In this document: in pieces, positions 37,421 to 46,847 of the stretch | Position numbering within the stretch: position 1 is the first letter of the stretch | Layout: each line of letters opens with the position of its first letter | DNA from: Mesosutterella faecium | Lineage (GTDB): Bacteria; Pseudomonadota; Gammaproteobacteria; Burkholderiales; Burkholderiaceae_F | Length of the DNA stretch: 64,000 bases | Direction: 5' to 3' | NCBI RefSeq assembly: GCF_022809315.2 | Contig: NZ_JAKZJU020000002.1 | Coordinates: 124,001-188,000, forward strand | Program-made: the position numbers and the translations under genes | Notes under the pieces: generated by a model | The model's input: the letters and a program-made list of their open reading frames with translations, nothing else | What the model was told of the DNA's origin: nothing | Database searches by the model: none

Positions 37421-38422
37421 TCACTTATAGTAAGTTTTGTACCACTGGGCGAATTTCCCCAGCCCTTCTTCAATGGTCGTTTCCGGCTTAAAGTCAAAGT
37501 CGCGCTGCAGCTCGCTCACATCGGCATAGGTCTGGTACACATCGCCGGGCTGCATGGGCAGATATTCCTTTTTGGCCTTTTTCCCCAGGGCCTGCTCCAG
37601 CACCTCGATGAAATGCATGAGCTTTTCCGGCTTATGGTTTCCGATGTTATAGACTTTGTAGGCGTCTCCCAGTTCATTTTTTCTGGGCGGATTGCACAGC
37701 ATGTGCTCCATGCCGGTCACGATGTCGTCCACGTAGGTAAAGTCCCGGTACATGTCCCCGTGGTTGTAAATCTGGATCGCCTCTCCCCGGCGGATTTTAT
37801 TGGCAAACTTGAAATAGGCCATGTCCGGGCGGCCAAAAGGCCCGTAAACCGTAAAGAAGCGCAGTCCCGTTGCCGGAATCCCGTAGAGATGGCTGTAGGC
37901 ATAAGCCATCAGCTCGTCAGACTTCTTGGTCGCCGCATAGAGGCTGATGGGATGATCCACATTATCGGCCGTTGAAAACGGCGTTTTCTGCTGATTGCCA
38001 TACACGGACGAGCTCGATGCGAAGAGCAGATGCGCGACTTGATGACGGCGGCAGGCCTCCAGGATATTGAAAAAGCCCACAATGTTGGAATCAATATAAG
38101 AACGGGGATGGTCGATGCTGTAGCGCACCCCGGCCTGGGCCGCCAGATTCACAACGATATCCGGATGAAAGGACTCAAAGACCCCCGCCACGGCCTTTTC
38201 ATCGGCCAAATCCCCTTTGACAAAGGTAAATCCCGGAAAACGGGCAAGGATGTCCAGGCGGCTTTTCTTTAAAGAAACCTCATAGTAATCATTGAGGTTG
38301 TCAAACCCAAGGACAGAGGCTCCGAGCGAGAGCAGCCGCCGGGCCAGATGAAAGCCTATAAAACCGGCCGCCCCGGTGATCAATACTTTGCTTGTTTTGT
38401 CAAACGCTTTGAAATCTGCCAT
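37421..38422 (-). CDS. UDP-glucuronate 4-epimerase-like NAD-dependent sugar epimerase
   Basis: The 333-residue protein is a short-chain (extended) dehydrogenase: GAAGFIGFHLARRLL near 16-30 binds NAD, and S-S-S-S-VYG then YAATKKSDE give the catalytic Ser and YxxxK. The parts DYYEVSLKKSRLDIL and FGRPDMAYFKF are typical of UDP-glucuronate 4-epimerases (capsule/LPS precursor UDP-galacturonate). The ATG at 38422 is preferred over a GTG four codons earlier. The GC content is visibly lower than in neighbouring housekeeping genes, and together with the GT8 gene upstream it may form an acquired surface-polysaccharide pair. Confidence 0.82.
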   Translation of the reverse strand: MADFKAFDKTSKVLITGAAGFIGFHLARRLLSLGASVLGFDNLNDYYEVSLKKSRLDILARFPGFTFVKGDLADEKAVAGVFESFHPDIVVNLAAQAGVRYSIDHPRSYIDSNIVGFFNILEACRRHQVAHLLFASSSSVYGNQQKTPFSTADNVDHPISLYAATKKSDELMAYAYSHLYGIPATGLRFFTVYGPFGRPDMAYFKFANKIRRGEAIQIYNHGDMYRDFTYVDDIVTGMEHMLCNPPRKNELGDAYKVYNIGNHKPEKLMHFIEVLEQALGKKAKKEYLPMQPGDVYQTYADVSELQRDFDFKPETTIEEGLGKFAQWYKTYYK

Positions 38423-38596
38423 AGCAGTCGGCACCCTGTCTTCTCTGTTTTAGCCGCGGGGAAAAACAGCCCGCGCATAGGCTTTCTAATTGGCTTCGCC
38501 TGATTCTTCAGCCTGGCTGATTAGAAATAATCGCCGAAGCACGGCCCTTTAGATTTTACAGCGATCCGTAAATCCCTATTGCGGCAGCAGAATCGT

Positions 38597-39607
38597 TTAA
38601 AGATGCAGTTTATAGCGCATCCGCAGCCACGAATACCAAAATATCCCCTTAAAATATCCCGCCAGATTTCCATGCTTTTTCTGATATCGTCCCCACTGTT
38701 GGAAATCATGATAATTTTCAGGTTTTTTAATCGGCAGAATATTCGTAACAGTGGGCCAGGGCGATAAAGCATTATATTTGCGCCATTGGGCATCGAAGGG
38801 CGTCAGGACCATGTTCCACGGCTTTCTTCTTCCGGCCCAGTGAATAAACACTCCCTGATCAGTATCATAATCATCTCCGCCGTCCGTTATATTATAGGCA
38901 TGCGGCAGAAAATAAAGATTTCCGTCAAAAACCAAATTCAGTATATCCTGGCTTTGCCCTAAAAAACGCTCTTTCGGTTCGCATTGGAAAGAAAAGGCTT
39001 TTTCCGTAATATGGTCTTTCTCCCACTGCTTACAGTCCACTAGCATAATGCCATCGTTGAAATATCTTCCATTCTTTAGCTTCAAATATTCAGATCTGTA
39101 TTTGACGGAATCAGGACGATCAGCGGCCGCGGCTATGGCATAGCCTTTCATATCCAGGTGCATCAGAGGCTTTAATGAAGAAATGCACATGGTATCGGAG
39201 TCCGCATAAATATACCTGTCTGCATATTTTCCCAATACCTTCGGCATATAAAGTCTGACGTAGGTTACACGTGAGAAACGTGAAACCTTAATATGGAAAT
39301 CCTTAAACGGCTCCATATTCACACGATATAAATAGCAGCAGCAGTGAAATTTCTGGGCTGTTTTCCTAATGTTTTCCTCACTGCCATCGCTGTACCCGTC
39401 TGTAAAAATGTGAAATGAAAGCGACGCACCCTTATTGTTTTCTATGACAGAAACCATTGAGGCGCCCATAAACGGAATATACGCATCGTTAACGTTATAA
39501 GAAACGTGAATTTGCTCCCGGGCATCGTCGGCTGGCAGATAATTAAATATTTTTTCTGACGCAATAAAATGAGATACATCAAAAAACGACGATTCAAACT
39601 GTTTCAC
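38597..39607 (-). CDS. Glycosyltransferase family 8 (LPS-type hexosyltransferase)
   Basis: The 336-residue protein has the GT8 fold motifs: HVSYNVNDAYIPFMGASMVSVIENN at the front, the metal-binding YADSDT (DxD) in the middle, YFNDGIMLVD, and a late HWAGRRKPW. GT8 members such as WaaJ/WaaI add galactose or glucose to the LPS core from UDP-sugars. It has the lowest GC of any gene in the window, a sign of transfer. It lies 174 bp upstream of the epimerase on the same strand. Confidence 0.82.
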   Translation of the reverse strand: MKQFESSFFDVSHFIASEKIFNYLPADDAREQIHVSYNVNDAYIPFMGASMVSVIENNKGASLSFHIFTDGYSDGSEENIRKTAQKFHCCCYLYRVNMEPFKDFHIKVSRFSRVTYVRLYMPKVLGKYADRYIYADSDTMCISSLKPLMHLDMKGYAIAAAADRPDSVKYRSEYLKLKNGRYFNDGIMLVDCKQWEKDHITEKAFSFQCEPKERFLGQSQDILNLVFDGNLYFLPHAYNITDGGDDYDTDQGVFIHWAGRRKPWNMVLTPFDAQWRKYNALSPWPTVTNILPIKKPENYHDFQQWGRYQKKHGNLAGYFKGIFWYSWLRMRYKLHL

Positions 39608-39924
39608 GATCCTGTTCCTCCGAAGCCGCAGAGATTATTCACAAGCATAAATTAATCAATCAGGCGCATGATCAACGATCCAGGCAGCAAATAGGGTAAT
39701 TACCGGATTTCAATGAGTCAAGCATTGGTAATTAAAGGCATTTAAGAAATAAGGGCGCCCTTTTGTTTTCCAATGAAGGTTTCATGGCGGATGGCCGCTG
39801 AGTAATGCTCCGCCACAGGGGCTGACCCTCTCATTAATACAGCGTGAAAAGCCTGTACAGAAATGCGGCTCTCAGAGGACATCCTTCTGTCGTCCGGCAC
39901 ACGGCAGACGGTCCGCCCGGGAGT
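39608..39924. other. Gene-free stretch upstream of the GT8 gene
   Basis: AT-rich near 39640-39760 and likely to hold the GT8 promoter. No convincing coding sequence, repeat or RNA was found. Confidence 0.5.
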
Positions 39925-39966
39925 AAAAAAAGCATCGAGAATTGTTCACGATGCTTGATTTTTTCG
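39925..39966. terminator. Terminator of the small periplasmic protein gene
   Basis: AGCATCG (39931-39937) pairs with CGATGCT (39949-39955). On the minus strand seven T follow the stem; on the plus strand GATTTTTTC follows. Confidence 0.75.
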
Positions 39967-40030
39967 AACCTCCCGGAGTCCTGGAAGACCAGAAAACCGG
40001 GAGCCCGAGCTTCAGGCAGCCTTAAAGCTT

Positions 40031-40465
40031 TCAGCGCCTTCCGTCCGGGCGGTCTCCCGGACCCCCGCGCTGCGGAGCCGGCCCCCTCGCATCGCGCGCA
40101 GGCGGCATGGCGGCCGGATGCCGACGGCGGTATTCAGGGGCGTAATGATGGCGGTACCAGTCGTTCTTCACGAAACGCACCGGACGGCCGCAGGCGTCGT
40201 AGCGGCTGCAGTAGTGCCTCCAGTCGCGGCGTTGGGCTTCCGGAACGTTGAGATACAGGATCGAGGTCCCGGCGATCGCCGCGCCGATCGCGACGATCGG
40301 GGTCGAGTTCCAGACGTCAGGCCGCAGGCCGTTCATCATCGGGATAGCGCCCCAATAGCCCGAGTCGCCGATTGAAATATTGACCTGGGTGGCCGCACCG
40401 GCCTGAGCCGCACCGATCATGAGCGCGGCTGCTGCCGCAGCAGCCTTGCCTGCCATGCTGTTCAT
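40031..40465 (-). CDS. Small exported protein with Pro/Arg-rich tail (uncharacterised)
   Basis: The 144-residue product starts at 40465, with GGAG seven bases before the ATG, and has a signal peptide (MNSMAGKAAAAAAALMIGAAQAGA). The mature part begins TQVNISIGDSGYWGAIP and has the conserved core YCSRYDACGRPVRFVKNDWYRHHYAPEYRRRH seen in small periplasmic proteins of Burkholderiales. The two cysteines could form a disulfide. The tail is rich in Pro, Arg and Gly. The function of the family is not known. Confidence 0.7.
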   Translation of the reverse strand: MNSMAGKAAAAAAALMIGAAQAGAATQVNISIGDSGYWGAIPMMNGLRPDVWNSTPIVAIGAAIAGTSILYLNVPEAQRRDWRHYCSRYDACGRPVRFVKNDWYRHHYAPEYRRRHPAAMPPARDARGPAPQRGGPGDRPDGRR

Positions 40466-40596
40466 GTGATTCTCCTTTTCCGGGCCCCGGAGAGAAGCCC
40501 GGTGCTCACAGGCATACCCGTCCGGAGCGGAGGAAACCGTCACGAATTTTAAGTTTGGGCCCGGAATGGTTACAGCCTGTTGTCAGCTGTAACAAA

Positions 40597-41751
40597 TCAA
40601 GCCGCGCCGGGCTTGAGCAGATCGCGGGTGAGGCGCTTGTAGATCTCAAGCGCGTTGGTCACCTGCTCGGGGACCCCGTACTCGTTGTCGCCGTGCATGT
40701 TGCCGCCTGAGGGCCCGAAAGTGACCACAGGAATGCCGAGCGAGACCGCGAGAATGTTGGAGTCGCACACCGAGGGGTCGTAGGCTACCGGCAAATCCAC
40801 TCCGGTCACATCGCGGTAGTGGCGCTGCAGGGTCCGCACGAGCACGTGGTCTTCCGGTATGGCGAAGGCCTGCATGTAGGGGCTCTTGCGGGGCTTGAGC
40901 CGCACGGAGACCTTGCCGCCGAGGCCCAGGGCGTTCGCCGCCTCCATGATCTGCGAGATACAGAGTTCCGCGGTCTCGCCGGGCACCACGTAGCGGTCGA
41001 CGAACATGTAGCAGCTGTCGGGGACAACAAGCGCCCCGGCGCTGCCGCCGCTCAAGTAACGGACGCACCAGGTCCCGCGGTTGAGCTTCGGGTGAGAGAG
41101 CGTGGGCAGCGCTTCGATCGCGGCGGCGAGCTTCCCCGCGCTGATGAGGGCGTTCTCCCCCACCTGCGGGTAGCGGCTCGCGTGGCCGGCCTTGCCCTTC
41201 ACCGTCACCTCGAAGCTGAAGCGTCCGCGGAAGCCCACTGCGACGTTGTCATAGCGGCACTCGGCCATCAAGGCGAGGTCCGCATGGATCACGTTCTCTC
41301 GCACGAGCTCGTAGGTGCCCTGCGAGAGCCCCTCCTCATCGGAGACGAAGCAGGCCATGATCTTCCCTGCGAACTCGCTGCGGTGGGCGCTGAAGTAGCC
41401 GATGGTTGAGAGGATGGCGGCGTCTCCTCCCTTCATGTCCATGGCTCCGCGGCCGTAGACCTTCCCGTCGATCAGCGTAGGCTTGAAGGGATCGGTCACC
41501 CAGGCCTCGCGGTTCACGTCCACCGTATCGATGTGGCCGATGAAAAGCAGCGTCGGGCCGGGCCTTCCGCTGTCGAGAACCGTCCAGACCGAGGGGCGCT
41601 CGTTCTTCTCGTCTTCCGGGAAATAGCTCATATGCACGATGAGCCCGAAGGACTCGAGCGTTTTCTTCACATACTCCGCGGCCTTAGCCTCGTGGCCCAT
41701 GACGGAGTCGATGCTGATCAGGTCGTACCAGCGCTGAAGAACTTCTTCCAT
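40597..41751 (-). CDS. M20-family metallopeptidase (ArgE/DapE group)
   Basis: The 384-residue cytoplasmic enzyme has the M20A metal-binding set: FIGHIDTVDV, GRGAMDMKGGDAA, SDEEGLSQGT and MHGDNEYG near the end, plus a dimerisation domain with GKAGHASRYP. Related enzymes hydrolyse N-acyl amino acids or dipeptides. It begins 18 bp after an NhaC-family transporter gene on the same strand, so the two form an operon in which the carrier may import the substrate. The exact substrate is not predictable. Confidence 0.82.
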   Translation of the reverse strand: MEEVLQRWYDLISIDSVMGHEAKAAEYVKKTLESFGLIVHMSYFPEDEKNERPSVWTVLDSGRPGPTLLFIGHIDTVDVNREAWVTDPFKPTLIDGKVYGRGAMDMKGGDAAILSTIGYFSAHRSEFAGKIMACFVSDEEGLSQGTYELVRENVIHADLALMAECRYDNVAVGFRGRFSFEVTVKGKAGHASRYPQVGENALISAGKLAAAIEALPTLSHPKLNRGTWCVRYLSGGSAGALVVPDSCYMFVDRYVVPGETAELCISQIMEAANALGLGGKVSVRLKPRKSPYMQAFAIPEDHVLVRTLQRHYRDVTGVDLPVAYDPSVCDSNILAVSLGIPVVTFGPSGGNMHGDNEYGVPEQVTNALEIYKRLTRDLLKPGAA

Positions 41752-41769
41752 GATTTTCTCCCCTTTGAG

Positions 41770-43194
41770 TCAGTTCGCCTCGGAAGCGGCCCCGGCCTGC
41801 GAATTCCCGCTACGGCGGGGCAGCTTTGCCGAGCCGATGCCCGTGAGTGCGATGAAAGCCGAAAAGACAATGGACAGCCAGAGCATCGGCGCATAGGGCA
41901 GGAACGCGAGGTTCGCGACGCCCAGCGTCGCCGCCGTGTAGGAGCCGGTCGTCGACCAAGGCACGAGCGGAGCAAGCCCCGTGCCGGTGTCGAGCATCAT
42001 GCGCATCAGGTTCTTGCGGTCGAGCCCGTACTCCGAGAACATATCCTTCGTCATCGCGCCGATCACCGGATAGCTCACGTAGTAGGCGCCCGTGATGAGG
42101 AAAAAGAGCGCGTGCAGGCACATGATCGAAAAGCTCATCACGCGGGGGCTCGTAGCAAGGCGCTTCACGAAGTCGAGCAGCACGTCGGCCACGCCCGCGG
42201 TGCGCAACGGCGCGCCGAAGATGCCCGCCGCCATCAGCAGCCCGATCGTGCTCAGCATGCTGGTGAAGCCGCCGCGGTTGAGCATTTTGTCAACGAAGGC
42301 CGACCCGGAATGCCCGGAGTAGCCGCTGTAGAGGCTGGTGAGGACGGTCTTCAAGTCCATGCCCTGAAGAATCATGGCGAGGACCGCGGCCACCGCAATG
42401 CCGGCCACGAACGTGGGCAGCGTGGGCTTCTTCCAGACGATGAGCCCCACCACGACCACGAGCGGAAGCAGCGTGATCACCGACAGGTTGAAGGTGTGTG
42501 CGAGAGTCGTGAGGATCTCGTCGTAGACTGCGCTTTCAGCCACGCCGCTCTGGAAGGAGCTGCCGTATATGAAGAAGAAGACGAGGCTGATCAGGTAGGC
42601 CGGCCCCGTGGTGAGAAGCGCGTGCCAGATCCCGGACATGAGCGGGGTGTCCGTAACGGTGGCCGTGATCACGGTCGAGTCGCTCAGGGGCGAGATCTTG
42701 TCGCCGAAGAACGCCCCCACGCAGACCGCGCCGGCGGCGGCCTCCATCGGGACGCCCAGGCCGGAGGCGACGCCCATGCAGGCGACGCCCACGGTGGCGA
42801 GCGTTCCCCAAGAGGTGCCCGCGAAGGTGCTCATCAGCGTGCACAGAATGCAGGCGACCGGCAGGAAGAGCGCCGGAGTGATCACCTGCATGCCGTAGTA
42901 GACCATGACGGGGATGGTGCCCGCGGCCATCCAGCTTCCGATCAGGACGCCCACGGCGAGCAGAATGAGCATTGCGATCAGCATCGAGGCGATGATGTCC
43001 TTGATGCCCGTCTGCAACTTCGAGTACGGGACGCCGAAAAGCACCGCCATAAGGCACATGACGACGCCGTCCACAGCAAGCACGATGCGGACGTTCACGG
43101 AGAGACCCATGAGGCCGTAGACAATGATGAGGACGCCCACGACAAGCATTGAAAGGGCCTGCCAGGGCTTCACGATGGTATGTTCTGATTTCAC
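41770..43194 (-). CDS. nhaC: NhaC-family Na+/H+ antiporter or amino-acid/organic-anion carrier
   Basis: Taking the GTG at 43194 (GGAAAG six bases ahead) gives 474 residues with about 11 membrane helices. The NhaC hallmarks GTSWGTLATVGVA and GDKISPLSDSTVITATVTDTPLMSGI are present. NhaC proteins exchange sodium for protons, and some relatives carry malate/lactate. Coupling with a peptidase gene 18 bp downstream suggests substrate import as an alternative role. An in-frame ATG at 43278 would add 28 residues lacking membrane-protein character. Confidence 0.8.
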   Translation of the reverse strand: MKSEHTIVKPWQALSMLVVGVLIIVYGLMGLSVNVRIVLAVDGVVMCLMAVLFGVPYSKLQTGIKDIIASMLIAMLILLAVGVLIGSWMAAGTIPVMVYYGMQVITPALFLPVACILCTLMSTFAGTSWGTLATVGVACMGVASGLGVPMEAAAGAVCVGAFFGDKISPLSDSTVITATVTDTPLMSGIWHALLTTGPAYLISLVFFFIYGSSFQSGVAESAVYDEILTTLAHTFNLSVITLLPLVVVVGLIVWKKPTLPTFVAGIAVAAVLAMILQGMDLKTVLTSLYSGYSGHSGSAFVDKMLNRGGFTSMLSTIGLLMAAGIFGAPLRTAGVADVLLDFVKRLATSPRVMSFSIMCLHALFFLITGAYYVSYPVIGAMTKDMFSEYGLDRKNLMRMMLDTGTGLAPLVPWSTTGSYTAATLGVANLAFLPYAPMLWLSIVFSAFIALTGIGSAKLPRRSGNSQAGAASEAN

Positions 43195-43696
43195 TTCATT
43201 CTTTCCGTTTAAGAAAACCCACCCGCCTCCGGTGCTGCTTGAAAAAAGGAGGAAGGAGACGAAAAGGCCAGAACCCAACCGGGAACTCAGCCTTTTTCCC
43301 CTTCGGGGCGAACGAAAAGAATGTTCTTCGAAAAAAGAAAAAGCGCGAGAGTAACCGGCAGCGCTCCGCCCGCGCGAACGACCGTCCCGCGGGCGACAGT
43401 CCGCAGGATCTTCTCCTGCGGCCCAGATCCGAAAAACTCTGAAGCAGCTTCTTCGGTCTTCGGCGGTTCCCCCTTTGGCAGCTTCCGGCTCTTCAGCCCT
43501 TTGTGTGGAAGCCGCGACTCATGAGTCCCGCGCCTCTGCCTTGTAACGAAATATTTTAGAAACTAATGCTTCCCGCGGCAATGAGGACTGTGCCTTAGTC
43601 TTTTAGGCCGCCGGGGCGGCCCCTTCACCCGCCGAAGTCTTAACTCCCTCTGGGTAACGGGGCCTTCAAGACCGGAGCCCGGGGCCTGGGGGGGGG
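43195..43696. other. Gene-free stretch between nhaC and ygfZ
   Basis: It contains a perfect 12-bp palindrome GACTCATGAGTC (43516-43527) about 320 bp upstream of nhaC. No gene, RNA or long repeat was found. Confidence 0.5.
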
Positions 43697-44587
43697 TCAG
43701 CGCTGCTTTTCGATGAGGGCGTAGAAAGCCTCGCCCGCGCTCACCGACTCGACCACGGTGCCGCCCGGGCATTCGCCCCCGGCGCCCGGCAGCGGCTCAT
43801 GCGAGCAGAGGATTTCAGGCTGACGCTTCAGGCGCTCGGGATGGTTCTGCAGCCGCGCGATCACCTCCTGGCCCGGGTAGCAGCCCTTGTTGAAGGAGAC
43901 CCCGCCCAGTTTCTCAAGCCCCACCGCCTGGGGGAGAAAGCGGCCCGAGGTAACCGCAAAGACCATGGGCAGGCCGCAGGAGATGTCGGCGAGCCACCAC
44001 AGCCCCTCGGGGGCCTTCGGGGCGTCAAGACGCGAAAGCGCCCCAGGCTCCCCGAGGACGATCACTCGCGGGAACGCGGCCTCAAACGCCGGCACCCGCC
44101 CGGGATCCGCGTCTGACACCCGCACCGCGGTGAGCCCCTCGGAGCGCGAGGCCTCCCAGGGCTTTTCAGGCACCGAGAGCCCCGCCGCCTCGAGCACCCG
44201 CGCGGCCCCGCCCCCGGCAAGGCCGGAAACGCAGAGGCTTTCGGTGACATCCTCGAACTTCACCTTCGAACGGAAGACATAGAGACGTATTTTTTTCAGG
44301 AATGCCGGGGCGAGGCCGCGCGGAATGAGAAGAAGAAAGCTCTCGGTAGCCTCGCGCACGATCCGCGGGGCGGCGATCAGCCGCCCCTGGGCGTCAGCCC
44401 AGCCGGTGAGCTTCGCCCCCTCGCCAATGTCAGAGATGCGGCTGCAGAAGAGCCGGTCGAAAAATCCAAGCGCATCCGCGCCTGAGGCGCGGATTACCGA
44501 AAGCGACTCAAGCGGCGAGAGCGCCGCCCCCTGCCCGAGCCCGCGGCAGTCCTGCGGGCTTACCGCCCAGCTTCCTTCCTGCATCAT
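43697..44587 (-). CDS. ygfZ: YgfZ/GcvT-like folate-binding protein
   Basis: The 296-residue protein has the invariant YgfZ motif KGCYPGQE near residue 220 with its functional cysteine, and the surrounding YgfZ/T-protein fold (SVIRASGADALGFF near the front). YgfZ uses folate to help build or repair certain Fe-S clusters. The start at 44587 follows AAGGAG; the frame stays open 150 codons further upstream, but that part belongs to the decayed ATPase gene. It is convenient that the exported aconitase and other Fe-S enzymes are encoded in the same genome. Confidence 0.82.
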   Translation of the reverse strand: MMQEGSWAVSPQDCRGLGQGAALSPLESLSVIRASGADALGFFDRLFCSRISDIGEGAKLTGWADAQGRLIAAPRIVREATESFLLLIPRGLAPAFLKKIRLYVFRSKVKFEDVTESLCVSGLAGGGAARVLEAAGLSVPEKPWEASRSEGLTAVRVSDADPGRVPAFEAAFPRVIVLGEPGALSRLDAPKAPEGLWWLADISCGLPMVFAVTSGRFLPQAVGLEKLGGVSFNKGCYPGQEVIARLQNHPERLKRQPEILCSHEPLPGAGGECPGGTVVESVSAGEAFYALIEKQR

Positions 44588-44679
44588 GGCCTGATGGCTC
44601 CTTTTCATCCTGGCTGCAGGCGCTTTTCGCGCGCCTGTGCTCCACAATGCAGGAAAGGATACCCGAGTTGGAGAAAAAC

Positions 44680-45467
44680 TGCGTTCCCTGGGGAGCCCGC
44701 TTGACCGTGTTCCCCCTGAGCACGCCAAAATTGTCGAGCCTTCCCGGATCAGCAGATCAATCTCCCGCTTTACCGTATCTCGGTAAAAGTAAAAGAGCGT
44801 CTTCTTCCCGTTGCGACGCCAGCTCTTCAAGATTTCCATGACGACGAAATTTTCGAAGAACACACCTGCGTTGTATGCCTGCCTCAGCGCTGAGAGCCAG
44901 GCGGCTGGCGCAGCCACGCGGCAAATTCTGTGTCCGTGAAGTAGAGCCGGGACTTTTTGATGAGTGTTTGCCCAATATTCTCGCAAAAGGGCGAAAGCAG
45001 ATAGACGCCCCCCGCCGCCACGACCCCATTGAGCCATCCCCAGGCCGTTTCTGCCGCGACGCCGGCTTCCTTTTGAAGCGGGCCGAGAGCGAATTCCTGT
45101 CCATTGCGGGCGTCCAGAACTGCGACGAACTTCTCAAAGACCGGGATGTGCCGAACCCCGGCTGCCGGGATGCCCTTTTCAACGAACGCTCCGGGCAGAT
45201 TCTCAAAAAACGGCCCTTCTGATCCGGATCATTCTGCGCCGCCGCGGGCCAGGAACCCTGCCCGATGATCTGCCGGATCTCTTCCTGTGTCAGGGAATCG
45301 AGGCTGTCCGGAGAAAGATCTCCGGCCGACAGAAAAAGTCTCTGCCGCAGTCCTTCCCCCTGGCGTTCATAAAGATTCAGGGGAAAAAGCTCAGAGGAGA
45401 CCGCTCGTCTGGGCGAAGCCCTGGTGATCACGACCTCCCGCATCCGGGGAAGACAACCGGAGTTCAA
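44680..45467 (-). pseudogene. AAA+ ATPase with DUF4143 domain, decayed
   Basis: Three frames together give the usual order of these proteins: REVVITRASPRRAVSSELFPLNLYER, then FVEKGIPAAGVRHIPVFEKFVAVLDARNGQEF with a winged-helix part (VAAETAWGWLNGVVAAGGVYLLSP), then YNAGVFFENFVVMEILKSWRRNGKKTLFYFYRD and EIDLLIRE. The N-terminal Walker A region is missing and at least two frameshifts separate the parts. Such ATPases are common orphan genes in gut bacteria, of unclear role. Confidence 0.75.
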
Positions 45468-45688
45468 AGGTTTCAGACCGCCTATGGGAGCACCTCATCT
45501 GAATGGCTGAAGAAAAACAGAGCTCTTGTGCATTCAGGCTGCCCCCGCAGGCACCCGGGGCAAAAAATCACTGCTGCACAAAGGGCTTTGCCTTTATTGA
45601 GCCAGAGCTCAATGAAATAAAGACAACAGTCTCTGCTTCCTGCGCCTTCCTGACTGCCCGGGGCTGCTCTCCAGCCTGCTGCCCAGTC

Positions 45689-45722
45689 AAACGCCCCGGA
45701 AAGCGAAGCCTTCCGGGGCGTT
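45689..45722 (-). terminator. Terminator of the iron-type ABC operon
   Basis: AACGCCCCGGAA (45689-45700) pairs with TTCCGGGGCGTT (45711-45722) around AGCGAAGCC; GTTTGACT follows on the minus strand. The rest of the 45468-45754 gap shows no gene. Confidence 0.65.
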
Positions 45723-45754
45723 GCTGTTCTTCTTAAGAAGCTGTTTTTCCGGGC

Positions 45755-46846
45755 TCAGCGGCGGATCACGACGCCAGCCTCGGGAGTGAAGGCCGCCTCG
45801 ATGATCGTGCCCTGCTCCACGAGCTTCGTGCCGGGCAGGAACGGCACCGACATCGAGAAGGGCTTTTTCTGCCCGGAGCCGGGCAGCACCACTTCGTAGT
45901 CGACCCGGTCGCCCTCGAAGTAGCGGTTTACGATCTCAAGCGGGAAGCCCGATTCGCCGGGCTGCGCAATCCGAAGATTTTCGGGACGCACGACAAGCAG
46001 CGCCTCTTCGGCTTTCTTCGGGGGATTCTGCCGGCCCATGCGGGCGCGCAGCTTCCGGCCGCCCACCTCGAAGAGCGCGTAGCCGTTCTCGTCGGAATCG
46101 AGCCGCCCCTCGATCAGGTTCGCCTGTCCGATGAAGTCCGCGACAAAGGCCGTGGCCGGGTCCTCGTAAAGCTCCATCGGAGTGCCGAGCTGCTCGATGT
46201 GGCCGTGGTTCATCACCATGATGCGGTCCGACATCGTGAGCGCCTCCTTCTGGTCGTGCGTGACGTAGAGGCAGGTGACGCCGAGTTCCTGCTGGATGCG
46301 GCGGATTTCGGAGCGCATGTGCAGCCTCAGCTTCGCATCGAGGTTCGAAAGCGGCTCGTCCATGAGCAGCAGCTGTGGACGCAGCACGAGTACGCGGGCA
46401 AGCGCAACGCGCTGCTGCTCGCCGCCCGAGAGCTGGTTGGGATAGCGGTGCTCGGCCTTTTCGAGGCCCACCATCGCGAGCCCCTCGCGCACTTTCTTCG
46501 CGATTTCAGAGGAGGACTCGCCCCTCACTTTCAGGCCGTAGGCGACGTTGTCGAAAATCCTCATGTGAGGAAAGAGCGCGTAGTTCTGGAAGACGAAACC
46601 CATATTGCGCTCGTTCGCGGGGAGGCTCGTGACGTCGCGGCCGTCGAGCAGGATGCTGCCGTCGGTGGGCGAGGCAAAGCCCGCGACCATGCGCAGCGTC
46701 GTGGTCTTCCCGCAGCCCGAGGGTCCGAGGAAGGTGAGGAACTCGCCCGGGGTCACCTCGAGGTTCACATGGTCGACCGCCCAGAACTTTTCATTGTCCT
46801 TCACATAGCTGCGGCAGAGATTTTTAAGGGTAAGAGCAACCGACAT
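45755..46846 (-). CDS. ABC transporter ATPase, FbpC/AfuC/PotA type
   Basis: The 363-residue ATPase has Walker A GPSGCGKTTTLR, Q-loop FQNYALFPHM, signature LSGGEQQRVALARVL, Walker B LLLMDEPLSNLD, switch THDQKEAL and a C-terminal TOBE domain (from about 280). The type matches ferric-iron and aminoethylphosphonate importers. It starts one base after the stop of the permease gene, so the two are made together. A Fur-like box before the operon favours iron. Confidence 0.88.
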   Translation of the reverse strand: MSVALTLKNLCRSYVKDNEKFWAVDHVNLEVTPGEFLTFLGPSGCGKTTTLRMVAGFASPTDGSILLDGRDVTSLPANERNMGFVFQNYALFPHMRIFDNVAYGLKVRGESSSEIAKKVREGLAMVGLEKAEHRYPNQLSGGEQQRVALARVLVLRPQLLLMDEPLSNLDAKLRLHMRSEIRRIQQELGVTCLYVTHDQKEALTMSDRIMVMNHGHIEQLGTPMELYEDPATAFVADFIGQANLIEGRLDSDENGYALFEVGGRKLRARMGRQNPPKKAEEALLVVRPENLRIAQPGESGFPLEIVNRYFEGDRVDYEVVLPGSGQKKPFSMSVPFLPGTKLVEQGTIIEAAFTPEAGVVIRR

Positions 46847-46847
46847 T

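Noticed and set aside
41533..43152. Open frame of 539 codons on the plus strand
   Set aside because: Antisense shadow of the nhaC and peptidase genes with a His/Asp/Arg-biased composition.
43516..43527. Perfect 12-bp palindrome as an operator for nhaC
   Set aside because: It lies about 320 bp from the start codon with no promoter-like sequence nearby.
45503..45736. Plus-strand open frame of 77 codons, Cys/Pro-rich
   Set aside because: No ribosome site, it runs into the terminator of the ABC operon and has no protein-like pattern.
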